A stretch of 64,000 bases of DNA from CALKWS01 sp051020515 (GCF_051020515.1 NZ_CP194857.1:1240001-1304000), one strand, 5' to 3'. Positions 43,840-52,331 are shown, counted from the stretch's first letter. A program made the numbers and translations. Notes: generated by a model from the letters alone, not told the origin.

Positions 43840-45228
43840 GTGATGAACCCGGCGAGCGATTCGGAATCGGAGGCGGTCGGCGTCGCGCCGGCTCCTGCCG
43901 TTGACGGGGCATCCATGGCAGGATCGACATCAACGATGACTTCCGACCAGGCCGCCCGGCACACCGAGCCCGCCACCAGCATCGCCGAGCGCACCGGCGA
44001 TGGTTCGTCGGTGCCCGGAGCGGACGAGGCCGACATCGGGACGAACCCGTGGGACCGGTTCGGGTGGGTGATGGCCACCATCTGGCTGCTCTTCCTGGCC
44101 TTCCCCATCATGGCCGTCTATCAGAGCGACCACTCACTTCTGGTGCGGGTGCTCGCGATCGGTGGGGTGCTGCTCTACGCCGCCGTCTACGTCGCCGGCT
44201 TCGTACGCCTCGGCTGTACCGAAACAGCCGCCCAGGCCACCAGGGTGGGCGTGACGCACCTGAGCGTGCTGACGCTGCTGATCCTGGCAGTCGTGCCCGT
44301 GCTCGGGCCCTGGGTACTCAGCCTGGTGGTGTTCCTGGTCGCCCTGAGCGCGTTCACCCTGCCGCTGCGCTGGGCCGGCGTCGTGATGGTGCTCGCGCTG
44401 GCAACGGCCATCATCTGGCCGGCGATGATCGGCGAGTTCGATTCGATGTGGTTCTTCGTGGCGATCATCCTCGGGGTGGGTGTGGGCAACGGCCTGGTCC
44501 GGGTGCTGGAGGAACGTCAGACCGCCCACCGGGCGCTGGAGGACGAACGCCAACTCGCGGCCGAACGCGACCGGGTGGCCCGGGACGTGCATGACGTGCT
44601 CGGTCACTCCCTGACCGTCATCACGGTCAAGGCCGAACTGGCCGAACGACTGATCGAGGTCAACCCCGAGCAGGCTCAGCACGAACTAACCCAGATCCAG
44701 GCCCTGACCCGCGAGGCCCTGGCCGAGGTGCGCGCCACCGTGGCCGGGTTGCGCGTGGCCCGGTTGGACGATGAGCTGGAACGCGCCGGTGCGGCCCTGT
44801 CCGGGGCCGGTATCAGCGCGGAACTGCCCACCGACACCAGCGCCGTGGACCCGCGGCACCGGATCGTGCTGGCCTGGGTACTACGAGAACTGGTCACCAA
44901 CGTGGTGCGTCACTCGGCCGCCACCCGGTGCCAGGTGTTGCTCGGCGGTTCCTGGATCCGGGTGACCGACGACGGCGTCGGGGTTCCCGAGGGTGCGACC
45001 GGCCACGGGTTGCGCGGGGTCGCCGAGCGCATCGGATGCGGCACGCTGTCCATCAGAACCGGCGCCGGAGGTCGTGGCACCGAGGTGACGGCCACCCTGG
45101 ACCCGGACGCCGACCCACCCGAGAGCGCCCGCACGGCAGGCGAGCAGGCAGGAACCGGTGGGAACCTGTCCGCCGGGACCGCCACCGCCACCGACCAACC
45201 CGAACCGCGAACGACCACCCATGGGTGA
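43840..45228 (+). CDS. Sensor histidine kinase (NarL/DesK type)
   Basis: 462 residues; GTG 43840 or ATG 43843. A long disordered N-tail (about 70 residues) is unusual for the type. Five or six membrane helices (WVMATIWLLFLAFPIMAVYQ through WFFVAIILGVGVGNGLVRVL) form the sensor, followed by the HisKA_3 box RDVHDVLGHSLTVI with the phosphorylated His and an ATPase domain (ELVTNVVRHSAATRCQVLL, VTDDGVGVPEGATGHGLRG). No extracellular domain, so it should sense membrane state. Its stop overlaps the regulator gene. Confidence 0.92.
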   Translation: MMNPASDSESEAVGVAPAPAVDGASMAGSTSTMTSDQAARHTEPATSIAERTGDGSSVPGADEADIGTNPWDRFGWVMATIWLLFLAFPIMAVYQSDHSLLVRVLAIGGVLLYAAVYVAGFVRLGCTETAAQATRVGVTHLSVLTLLILAVVPVLGPWVLSLVVFLVALSAFTLPLRWAGVVMVLALATAIIWPAMIGEFDSMWFFVAIILGVGVGNGLVRVLEERQTAHRALEDERQLAAERDRVARDVHDVLGHSLTVITVKAELAERLIEVNPEQAQHELTQIQALTREALAEVRATVAGLRVARLDDELERAGAALSGAGISAELPTDTSAVDPRHRIVLAWVLRELVTNVVRHSAATRCQVLLGGSWIRVTDDGVGVPEGATGHGLRGVAERIGCGTLSIRTGAGGRGTEVTATLDPDADPPESARTAGEQAGTGGNLSAGTATATDQPEPRTTTHG

Positions 45229-45838
45229 TGGACCCATCCGGCTGCTCCTGGCCGACGATCAGGCGCTGGTACGCGGGGCCCTGGCCGCACTGCTGAACCT
45301 GGAGAAGGACCTGCAGGTGGTGGCCGAGGTGGGTCGGGGCGATGAGGTGCTCGACGCCGTACGCCGGCACCGCGCGCAGGTGTGCCTGTTGGACATCGAG
45401 ATGCCGGGCATGGACGGCATCTCGGTGGCCGGACAGTTGCACCAGCAGACCCCGGGGGTGCGCTCGCTTATCGTGACCACCTTCGACCGGCCCGGCTACC
45501 TGCGCCGCGCGATGGACAACGGTGCCAGCGGATTCGTCGTCAAGGACACCCCGGCCACCGAGTTGGCCGAGGCGGTCCGTCGGGTCCACGCCGGCCTTCG
45601 GGTGGTGGACCCGACGCTGGCCGCCGAGTCCCTCTCCGGCGGCCCGAACCCGCTGACGGACCGGGAGAAGGACGTGCTGCGCGAGGCCCTGGAGGGAGCC
45701 CCGATCGCCACCATCGCCGCGCACGTGCACCTGTCCACCGGGACGGTGCGCAACTACCTGTCCTCGGCGATCGGCAAGACCGGCACCACCACCCGGGTGG
45801 AAGCCGCCCGCACCGCTCAGCGCCGTGGATGGCTGTGA
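45221..45838 (+). CDS. LuxR/NarL-family response regulator
   Basis: 205 residues from ATG 45221, overlapping the kinase end by 8 bases. Receiver domain with acidic pocket (IRLLLADDQALVRGALAALL), phospho-acceptor Asp in CLLDIEMPGMDG and Lys in FVVKDTPATEL. C-terminal LuxR helix-turn-helix: NPLTDREKDVLREALEGAPI, STGTVRNYLSSAIGKTGTTT. DesR/LiaR-like. It probably binds the ATGAC-N4-GTCAT palindrome at 41983 and activates this operon. Confidence 0.93.
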   Translation: MGDGPIRLLLADDQALVRGALAALLNLEKDLQVVAEVGRGDEVLDAVRRHRAQVCLLDIEMPGMDGISVAGQLHQQTPGVRSLIVTTFDRPGYLRRAMDNGASGFVVKDTPATELAEAVRRVHAGLRVVDPTLAAESLSGGPNPLTDREKDVLREALEGAPIATIAAHVHLSTGTVRNYLSSAIGKTGTTTRVEAARTAQRRGWL

Positions 45839-45844
45839 GCCTCG

Positions 45845-47182
45845 ATGAGGACAACCTCGCGCCGTCGTCGCACCGTGCTCGCCCTGCCCGCGCTGCTGGG
45901 CGGGACAGCCCTGGCCCTGGCGGCCTGCTCAGGCATCCCGGAGGACGCGCCGAACTCCGAGGACGCCGAGGCAACCGTGACCTTCCGCATCTGGGACGAC
46001 ACCGTCGCGGCCGCCTACGAGGAGTCCTTCGAGACCTTCACCGAACAGCACCCGGAGATCACCGTGGACGTGCAGGTGGTGGCCTGGGAGGACTACTGGG
46101 ATCGGCTACCGGAGGACCTCGAGGCCGGCACCATGGCCGATGTGTTCTGGACCAACACCGCCAACTTCGGAGCGCACGCCGACACCGGCCAGATGATCAA
46201 CCTGGACGAGGCGATCGGTGGCGACCACGACGCCTGGACGGAGCCGGTGGCCGACCTCTACCGCCGGGATGGCATCCAGTGGGGGGTGCCGCAACTGTGG
46301 GAGTCGACCGCGCTGTACTACAACACCGACCTGCTCGAGGAGGCCGGCGTCGAGCCGGCGAGCCTGCGCTGGGACCCCACCGGAGCCGAGGACACGTTGG
46401 TGGGGGCGGCCCAGGCGCTCACCGTCGACGCCGAGGGGAGCACCGCCGACGAGCCGGGCTTCGACGCGGAGGACATCGTCCGGTTCGGATTCAACGCCCA
46501 GCACGACGCACAGGCGATCTGGCTGAGTTTCCTGGCGGAGAACGGGGGCCGGTTCCAGGACGGGTCCGGCAGGTACACCTTTGCCACCCCGCCGGGGGAG
46601 GCCGCGTTCGGATACGTGGTGGACCTGATCCAGACCCATCAGGTGGCCCCCGCGGCCGAGGACACCAACAACGACCCCGCCTTCTCCCGCGAGTTGTTCC
46701 TGCGGGAGGAACTGGCGCTGTTCCAGGCCGGGCCCTCCGCACTGGCGCACCTGGTCGATGCCGGTTTCGACTGGGACCTGGCGCCGAAGGTCGAGGGACC
46801 GCGCGGGCGCATCAGTGTGGTGCACGGGGTGGCCGCGGTGGGTAGCGCCCACGCAGCCGACTCCGAGGCGACGATCGAGGTGCTTCGCTGGCTCGGTTCG
46901 GCACAGGGTCAGCGGCCGTTGGGCGAGAGCGGAGCGGGCATCCCCGGGGTGGTGGAGGCCCAGGAGGCCTACGCGCAGTACTGGGCCGGTCAGGATGTCG
47001 ACGTGCAGGTGTTCCTCGACGCCGTCGAGGAAGGGACCACGCCCGCACCGCTCGGCCCCCGGGCAAGCGGTGGATCGAACGAGATCAGCCCGGTGTTCCA
47101 GGATATGTTCGCCGGCCGCATCGAGGTGCCCCAGGCCCTGCGCCAGGCCCAGCAGGCGGCGAACGAGGCCATCGCCGACTGA
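45845..47182 (+). CDS. Orphan ABC sugar-binding lipoprotein
   Basis: 445 residues, starting 6 bases after the response-regulator stop. Tat/Sec-like RR start (MRTTSRRRRTVLALP), lipobox LAAC with cysteine near residue 28, and a family 1 binding-protein fold: EATVTFRIWDDTVAAAYEES, MADVFWTNTANFGAHAD, WGVPQLWESTALYYNTDLLE. No permease or ATPase follows. Its coupling to a membrane-stress two-component system is odd for a sugar-binding protein; it may serve a permease elsewhere or act as a sensor. Confidence 0.85.
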   Translation: MRTTSRRRRTVLALPALLGGTALALAACSGIPEDAPNSEDAEATVTFRIWDDTVAAAYEESFETFTEQHPEITVDVQVVAWEDYWDRLPEDLEAGTMADVFWTNTANFGAHADTGQMINLDEAIGGDHDAWTEPVADLYRRDGIQWGVPQLWESTALYYNTDLLEEAGVEPASLRWDPTGAEDTLVGAAQALTVDAEGSTADEPGFDAEDIVRFGFNAQHDAQAIWLSFLAENGGRFQDGSGRYTFATPPGEAAFGYVVDLIQTHQVAPAAEDTNNDPAFSRELFLREELALFQAGPSALAHLVDAGFDWDLAPKVEGPRGRISVVHGVAAVGSAHAADSEATIEVLRWLGSAQGQRPLGESGAGIPGVVEAQEAYAQYWAGQDVDVQVFLDAVEEGTTPAPLGPRASGGSNEISPVFQDMFAGRIEVPQALRQAQQAANEAIAD

Positions 47183-47306
47183 TCAGAGCCGCACGTACCG
47201 GGACTGGGCGAAGCAGAACGACGATACCGAACCACACCCCCAACCCCCGCCGGCGCCCCAGCAGGTGGTGCGCGCTACCGGGAGGCGGCGTCGTCGTCCG
47301 GGGTGC

Positions 47307-48105
47307 TCACCGCACCTGCTCACGCACCCAGGTGAGTTCCTCGGCATGGCCTGCGCCGGGGGTCTCCAGCACCACCGGGGACTTGGCGGCCGCGGCCAGG
47401 GCGCCGAGCGCACCGGGCTCGATCAACCCGTCCGTTGCGTGGATGCCTGCGTGGCGGTCCTGCCCGGAGTTGAAGGCGCCCCGCGAGTTGTTCAGGTGCA
47501 CCAGGTCGATACGGCCGGTGATAGCCCGGATCCGGTCGGTGAGCCCGTCGAGTTCCTCACCACCGGCGAACGCGTGGGCGGTGTCCAGGCAGAACCCCAC
47601 CTGCTCGCTCCCGTCGGCCGCGGTCACCGACTCCCACAGCCGCGCGATCCGCTCCACCCCCCGTGCCATGGAGTGGTTCCCGCCCGCGGTGTTCTCGATC
47701 AGGAGCGGCACCGGCTTGGGCGTCTGTTCGATCGCCTTGCGCCAATTGTCGAATCCCACCTCCGGATCGTCCCTCGGCCCGGACGTGCCCGCCGTGCACC
47801 ACCACCCCGATCGCCTCGATCTGCCCGGCCAGGTCCATCACCTTGGCCAGGAGCTTGCGGCTGGGGATCCGGATCCGGTTGTTCAGGCTGGCCACGTTGA
47901 GCACGTACGGGGCGTGCACCACCAGGGCGATGCCGGCCTGCTGCGCGGCCCGGCGAAGCCCGTCGGCCCCGTCGGGGTGCGGCGCACTCGGAGCCGACCA
48001 CTTCTGCGGGTCACCGAGGAAGATCTGCACCAGATCTGCCCCGACCTCGCGCGCGTACCCGATCGGATCGTCCTGCCCGGCGTGGGCGCCCACCAGTTGC
48101 GTCAT
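47307..48105 (-). CDS. Endonuclease IV-like TIM-barrel protein (AP endonuclease family 2), frameshifted
   Basis: About 265 residues from ATG 48105 (MTQLVGAHAGQDDPIGYARE). Endonuclease IV-type landmarks: GADLVQIFLGDPQKWSAP, VVHAPYVLNVASLNN, LLIENTAGGNHSMARG, GFCLDTAHAFAGG and LVHLNNSRGAFNSGQDRHAG, giving the zinc-binding His, Glu and Asp ligands. The frame breaks near 47775, where one G fewer restores RAEDDPEVGFDNWRKAI. It should act in base-excision repair of abasic sites; xylose-isomerase-like fold proteins of other function are less likely given the ENTAG and LDTAH motifs. Confidence 0.87.
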
Positions 48106-48135
48106 GCATCCGAGACTAACCGCCCGTGCCCACAC

Positions 48136-48173
48136 AGGTAGGCCCCGGGACCCACAGGGCACCCTGCCTACCT
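48136..48173. promoter_or_regulatory. Inverted repeat upstream of the endonuclease IV-like gene
   Basis: AGGTAGGC (48136-48143) pairs perfectly with GCCTACCT (48166-48173) around 22 nt, 30-70 bp upstream of the start. It could be an operator or a 5' hairpin. The rest of 48174-48300 shows nothing I can name. Confidence 0.4.
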
Positions 48174-48300
48174 CGCCGGGCACATCCGCCGGCGGCGCAA
48201 CCTGCATCGGCTGGACACCACGGGCGCTGCGGCGCCCGAATAGACCGGGGTAGCCACAGCAAGGCCCGGGCGAGCCCAGTGTTCGCCGGGCGATAAAACG

Positions 48301-48330
48301 TTCCCCAACTCCCGCCGTCGTGCTTACAGT
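48301..48330 (+). promoter_or_regulatory. Candidate promoter of the leader RNA
   Basis: TTCCCC (48301-48306) and TACAGT (48325-48330) are 18 bp apart and would start transcription near 48337, only a few bases before the extended ribosome site. The -10 is convincing and the -35 is weak. Confidence 0.4.
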
Positions 48331-48336
48331 AGAACC

Positions 48337-48600
48337 CCACACGGGAAAGGAGGTGGTCCGAGAAGTGATTTCTTATAGGACTCGTGAGGTGGCTGCCCGC
48401 TAGCAGCCCGTAGCAACGGACCCGACGCGGGTTCGCCCGCGATAGCGCTGGCGAATACCCGGCAGTCACCGCGACGTCCCGTGGAAGGGGCACCCTCGTC
48501 CAGTGCACTTCCGGCCCATTCGGGCTGGACCACGGGACGTCGTCATGCCCGGGCCGGGCCACCATCGCGGCCTCAAGATGCGAAACCGCCCACAGGGAGT
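48337..48600 (+). ncRNA. Structured leader RNA with mini-ORF upstream of binding protein/CDF operon
   Basis: A dense array of RNA features in 260 bases with no long gene. GAAAGGAGGTGGTCC (48345-48359) matches the complement of the 16S rRNA 3' end at all but one position, a far longer ribosome site than any neighbour's. A 12-codon ORF follows. Hairpins: GGCTGC/GCAGCC (48391-48396/48403-48408) spanning the mini-ORF stop; CGCGGG-TTCG-CCCGCG (48426-48441) with a UUCG tetraloop; and a perfect 12-bp stem GACGTCCCGTGG/CCACGGGACGTC (48473-48484/48530-48541), extendable to 14, which encloses CCGGCCC-ATTC-GGGCTGG. The latter competes with a GTCCAG/CTGGAC pairing. I cannot assign it to a named riboswitch class. 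Confidence 0.65.
48365..48403 (+). CDS. 12-residue leader peptide MISYRTREVAAR
   Basis: GTG at 48365 to TAG at 48401-48403, 11 bases after the AGGAGG core of the extended ribosome site. The peptide is MISYRTREVAAR. The stop codon lies in the loop of the first hairpin, so translation would melt that hairpin and could set the folding of the downstream long stem, as in attenuation. Too short for family comparison; the exceptional ribosome site is the reason to believe it. Confidence 0.55.
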   Translation: MISYRTREVAAR

Positions 48601-48612
48601 TGACTGGGCCCG

Positions 48613-49077
48613 ATGAGAAGGATCGCGGTCGCGGCCATGCTCCTGATCCTGGCGCTAGGTGCCTGCAGCGCCGTGCCGGCCGACCCTGACGGCACACTCG
48701 ACCGCGTCACCGGGGGCACCCTGCTGGTCGGCGTCTCCCCGAACCCGCCCTGGACCGACCTGCCCGAGGGAACCGACGGGGATCCCGCGGGCACCGAGGT
48801 GGAACTCGTGACCGAGTTCGCTGCCACACTCGATGCCGAGGTCGTGTGGGTGCCGGGCGGGGAGGAAGCGCTGATCGGGCAACTGGAGCGTGGTGATCTC
48901 CACCTGGTGATCGGGGGCCTCACCGCGGACTCGCCCTGGCGGGAGATGGCCGGCCTCACCCGCCCCTACACCGAATCAGCAGACGACGGCGCGCAGATCC
49001 CCCGCGTGATGGCCGTACCGGCGGGCGAGAACGCCTTCCTGGTCACCCTCGAGCGGTTCCTGCTGGCGGCACGCTGA
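48613..49077 (+). CDS. Short family-3-type solute-binding lipoprotein
   Basis: 154 residues. Lipoprotein signal MRRIAVAAMLLILALGACSA with the cysteine at about 18. The body resembles the first lobe of amino-acid-type binding proteins: GTLLVGVSPNPPWTDLPEG, GTEVELVTEFAATLDAEVVW and LIGQLERGDLHLVIGGLTAD, ending soon after RPYTES. Family 3 proteins are normally about 250-300 residues with two lobes, so this is a half-size form rather than a frameshift product; the frame is clean. Its stop shares a base with the CDF start (TGATG), so the two are made together. Confidence 0.75.
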   Translation: MRRIAVAAMLLILALGACSAVPADPDGTLDRVTGGTLLVGVSPNPPWTDLPEGTDGDPAGTEVELVTEFAATLDAEVVWVPGGEEALIGQLERGDLHLVIGGLTADSPWREMAGLTRPYTESADDGAQIPRVMAVPAGENAFLVTLERFLLAAR

Positions 49078-50084
49078 TGGCACGTTTCGGACACACCGAG
49101 TTGCCCCCGCAGGTGCAGGCGGCGCTGCGCCGGGCGGTTCGCCTGGCGTGGATCACGATCGGATTCTTCGCCACGGCGGTGGCCCTGCTGCTGCTGACCA
49201 TGGGGGACTCCAAGGCGATGCAGGCCGCGGTGGTGGAGAACACGCTCTCCTTCATCCCGCCGATCGCCTTCCTCTTCGCCGTCCGCGCCACCAAGCACCG
49301 TCCCAGCCCGCGCCACCCGTACGGGTACCACCGGGCCGTCGGCGTGGGGCACCTGGTGGCCGCGACCGCCCTGTTCGGTCTGGGGGCCTTCCTGCTCGTC
49401 GATTCCGCCGGCGGGCTGCTCTCCGGCCATCGCGCCTCGGTGGGCCTGGTGGAGATAGGCGGGCAGGTGGTGTGGTCGGGGTGGCTGATGATCGCCGTGC
49501 TCGCCTACACCGCCCTGCCGCCGGTTCTGCTCGGTCGGGCGAAGATGCCCCTGGCCCGGCACCTGCACGATCGCGTGCTGTACGCCGATGCCGAGATGAA
49601 CAAGGCCGACTGGATGACCACGCTGGGCGCCATCGCCGGGATCATCGGGCTCGGCGCGGGACTGTGGTGGGCCGACACGGCATCGGCGCTGTTCATCGCC
49701 GGCAACATCCTGCGCGATGGGGTGCGTAACGTTCGGGTCGCCACCGCCGCCCTCATGGACGCCCGCGTGGAGACCTATGACGGCAGCGGCCCGCATCCGT
49801 TGCTCCCGGAGATCGATGAGACCCTGTCCGCGCTGCCCTGGGTCCAGGCCGCCCAGTCCCGGGTACGCGACCAGGGCCATGTGTTCCACGTGGAGTCGTT
49901 CGTGGTACCGGTCCAGGGCCACACGCCCACCCTTGCGGAGATGACCCGGGCACGGGAGGCGATCATCGACCTGGACTGGAAACTCGAGGACGTCGTGGTG
50001 GTCGTCGTCGCGGAGTTGCCGGCGCGGATGCTGCCCGGAGTTCAGGAGGATGTCTCGAGCACCGGCTACGACGCCTCGTCCTGA
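49077..50084 (+). CDS. Cation diffusion facilitator (CDF) transporter
   Basis: 335 residues, six helices: LAWITIGFFATAVALLLLTM first, then VVENTLSFIPPIAFLFAV, and a C-terminal cytosolic domain (HVFHVESFVVPVQGHTPTL) with ferredoxin-like dimer fold. The CDF metal site normally has an HxxxD or DxxxD pair in helices 2 and 5. Helix 5 keeps the second pair in ADAEMNKADWMTT, but helix 2 reads VENTLSF, with no D/H, so metal preference or coupling may differ. Start overlaps the mini binding lipoprotein stop. Probably exports divalent metal; the leader RNA upstream may control it. Confidence 0.85.
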   Translation: MARFGHTELPPQVQAALRRAVRLAWITIGFFATAVALLLLTMGDSKAMQAAVVENTLSFIPPIAFLFAVRATKHRPSPRHPYGYHRAVGVGHLVAATALFGLGAFLLVDSAGGLLSGHRASVGLVEIGGQVVWSGWLMIAVLAYTALPPVLLGRAKMPLARHLHDRVLYADAEMNKADWMTTLGAIAGIIGLGAGLWWADTASALFIAGNILRDGVRNVRVATAALMDARVETYDGSGPHPLLPEIDETLSALPWVQAAQSRVRDQGHVFHVESFVVPVQGHTPTLAEMTRAREAIIDLDWKLEDVVVVVVAELPARMLPGVQEDVSSTGYDASS

Positions 50085-50136
50085 GACAGCCTCCCCCCTC
50101 CCCGCGCCCACCCGAGGCATGGCAGGGTGGTACACC

Positions 50137-51064
50137 ATGGACTTCCGCATCTTCATCGAGCCCCAGCAAGGCGCCTCCTACGCCGACCAACTCGACATGG
50201 CCCGCACCGCCGAGCGTCTGGGCTTCAACGGGTTCTTCCGCTCCGACCACTACATGGCCATGGGCAAGGGTGACGGACTGCCTGGCCCCACCGACGCCTG
50301 GACCACGCTGGCCGGCCTGGCCAGGGAGACCTCCTCGATCCGCCTGGGCACCCTGGTCTCCTCGGCCACGTTCCGCTACCCCGGGGTGCTGGCCATCCAG
50401 GTGGCACAAGTGGACGCGATGTCCGGAGGCCGGGTGGAACTGGGTCTGGGCACCGGTTGGTACGCGGAGGAGCACAGCGCCTACGCGATCCCGTTCCCAG
50501 CCAGACGCTTCGGTCTGCTCACCGAGCAACTCGAACTGATCACCGGGCTGTGGCAGACCCCGGTCGGTCAGCGGTACAACTTCGACGGCGAGCACTACCA
50601 GATCTCCGACTCCCCCGCCCTGCCCAAGCCGGTGCAGTCCCCGATGCCGGTGATCATCGGTGGCGGCGGACCCCGGCGCACCCCGGCGCTGGCGGCCCGC
50701 TTCGGCACCGAGTACAACGCAGGCTTCCCGAAGCTGGCCGACCTGCCGGAGACGTACGGCCGGGTCCGCGCCGCCCTGCACCGACGCCGGCCGGGACCCC
50801 GACGACCTGGTCTACTCCACCGCGCTGATCACCGTGGTGGGCCGTGATGAGGCCGAGTTCACCCGCCGGGCCGGGGCGATCGGTCGCGAACCGGCGGAGT
50901 TGCGGGAGAACGGCCTGGCCGGGACCGTCCCGGAGGTGATCGAGCGCATCCGCGCCTTCGCCGCCGTCGGTGCCGAGCGCTTCTACCTGCAGATCATGGA
51001 TCTGTCCGACCTCGAGCACATCGCGCTCATCGCCGACGAGGTCCTCCCGCACGTGGAAGCCTGA
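50137..51064 (+). CDS. LLM-class F420-dependent oxidoreductase, frameshifted
   Basis: About 308 residues from ATG 50137 (AGGGTGG upstream). Luciferase-like TIM barrel: MDFRIFIEPQQGASYADQ, RLGTLVSSATFRYPGVLAIQ, GRVELGLGTGWYAEEHSAYA and PMPVIIGGGGPRRTPALAA. The C-terminal part lies in the next frame (DAGRDPDDLVYSTALITVVG) after a break near 50783. The group transfers hydride with F420 (or FMN). Substrate unknown. The next gene starts inside its stop codon. Confidence 0.87.
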
Positions 51065-51588
51065 TGCGCTACCGCCAGATCTCTGCTCACCCCGAGCCCG
51101 GCACCGTCGAGCGGCTCACCATCGTGCCGGTGCTGCCCGACGGGACGCTGGGCGCGCTGGCCGGCACAGGCGTCGGAAGCGGCGCGCTGGAAGACACGGC
51201 CGCCGGAACCGGCGCGGCCGACGACGGCGCATCCCCCGAGCGCGCACCGCTCACCCTGATCCATGGCGAGGTCGGTGCGGAGGAGGACTGGTACGGCCAG
51301 GCGGTCGCGCGGATCAGTGCCGAGCGGGCCGGCTTCGCGGTCGATCGGGTGGAGCTGGTGGCCGCGGAGGGGTTGGCCGGGGCGCTGCACCTGATCGTCT
51401 GGGCGGACGGTGACCTGGCGCCGGCGGCCGAGGAGGGTTCCGGGCCCCAGTACCCCGCTCCCCTGCTCGGCCTGGCGCCGGATCAGTTGCGGCTGCGGGT
51501 CGCGGCCGATCAGGGCATCATCCCCGGCGGGGCCTCGCCGGCCTGGATCGTCGCGGACGTGGCTGCCGCCATCGCCACCTCGAGGTAG
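51064..51588 (+). CDS. Hypothetical protein coupled to the LLM oxidoreductase
   Basis: 174 residues; ATG 51064 shares a base with the oxidoreductase stop (TGATG), so it is almost certainly real and co-translated. I do not recognise a family. Seen: a start MRYRQISAHPEPGTVERLTI, a Gly/Ala/Asp-rich linker (about residues 35-65), and a compact second part with LTLIHGEVGAEEDWYGQAVA and WIVADVAAAIATSR. No signal peptide, membrane segment or metal motif. It may be a partner or chaperone of the oxidoreductase. Confidence 0.7.
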   Translation: MRYRQISAHPEPGTVERLTIVPVLPDGTLGALAGTGVGSGALEDTAAGTGAADDGASPERAPLTLIHGEVGAEEDWYGQAVARISAERAGFAVDRVELVAAEGLAGALHLIVWADGDLAPAAEEGSGPQYPAPLLGLAPDQLRLRVAADQGIIPGGASPAWIVADVAAAIATSR

Positions 51589-51619
51589 CGCAAGGCGCCG
51601 CCGATGATGCGGCCTCGCG

Positions 51620-51918
51620 TCAGGCCGTGGTGATGGAGGTCAGCACCTCCAGGTAGCGCCGGTAGGCGGCCACGCCGGCCGGGGTGAGGGACAGCCAGGT
51701 ACGTCCCCGCCTGCCCTCATACCCCTTCCGCACCGCGAGGTACCCGGCCTCCTCCAGTGTGGTGATGTGCTGGAGTGCAACGAGTCGCTGACCTGGACCA
51801 GGTCGCGCAGGGTGCGGAAGTCGATCGAGTCCGCAGCCGCGAGCGCGGCGACCATCGAGAGCCGGACGGGTGCGTGGATGAGGTCGTCGAGTTCGTGGCG
51901 GGGATGCTGGACGGTCAT
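51620..51918 (-). CDS. Winged-helix transcriptional regulator, frameshifted
   Basis: About 98 residues from ATG 51918 (MTVQHPRHELDDLIHAPVRL). Helix-turn-helix: SMVAALAAADSIDFRTLRDL, then after the break near 51776 QHITTLEEAGYLAVRKGYEG, RRGRTWLSLTPAGVAAYRRY. One more C in a CC run restores DSLHSQHITTLEEAG. MarR/ArsR-like DUF-type single-domain regulator often found with small membrane proteins. Its ATG overlaps the stop of the membrane protein upstream (ATGA). Confidence 0.85.
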
Positions 51919-52331
51919 GCTCGCAGGACCCGCCAGGCTGCGAGCAGGCACGGGATGCTGGGAGCCAGGGCAAGCGGGATGAACCACGGGGAGTTCTGGG
52001 CGCCGATGAAGGTGAACCCGATGGCCACCATCATCAGCACCACGTAAGCCCACGTCATCGGCCGATCCACCCGGGCGGCCTGCCGTCCGACCACCCCGCG
52101 CCTGGCTTCCCACACGGTCAGGACCGCACCAACCAGTCCGAACCCGACGGCGATCCAGAACTGGATCGATCGCGGAAGATCCTCCCGCCCGGTTCCCAGC
52201 AGGAATGTGGGCGTGAGGATCGCGATCGTCAACCACATCCACCCGTGCCACCGGGCCGCCGAGCGAACCCGGGTACCGATTCGGGCAGCCTGCTGGCGGG
52301 CCGCCTGCGGTGAGAACTCCTGCTGGGCCAT
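51915..52331 (-). CDS. Small four-helix membrane protein
   Basis: 138 residues from ATG 52331, chosen for GAGAGGTG just upstream. A basic N-terminal segment (QQAARIGTRVRSAARWHGW) precedes four helices: MWLTIAILTPTFLLG, FWIAVGFGLVGAVLTVW, WAYVVLMMVAIGFTFIG and WFIPLALAPSIPCLLAAW. No family is recognised. It is coupled to the winged-helix gene, a common two-gene unit where the regulator controls the membrane protein. Confidence 0.8.
   Translation of the reverse strand: MAQQEFSPQAARQQAARIGTRVRSAARWHGWMWLTIAILTPTFLLGTGREDLPRSIQFWIAVGFGLVGAVLTVWEARRGVVGRQAARVDRPMTWAYVVLMMVAIGFTFIGAQNSPWFIPLALAPSIPCLLAAWRVLRA

Noticed and set aside
45382..46845. 487-codon frame overlapping the response regulator and binding protein
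   Set aside because: It runs out of frame across two well-defined genes and has Arg/Gly-biased composition.
47183..47306. A gene in the gap after the orphan binding protein
   Set aside because: 124 bp of Pro/Arg-type composition with no ribosome site; nothing supported.
48345..48612. Known riboswitch (M-box, yybP-ykoY, cobalamin)
   Set aside because: None of the conserved cores I remember for these classes could be found, although the neighbouring CDF gene would suit a metal riboswitch.
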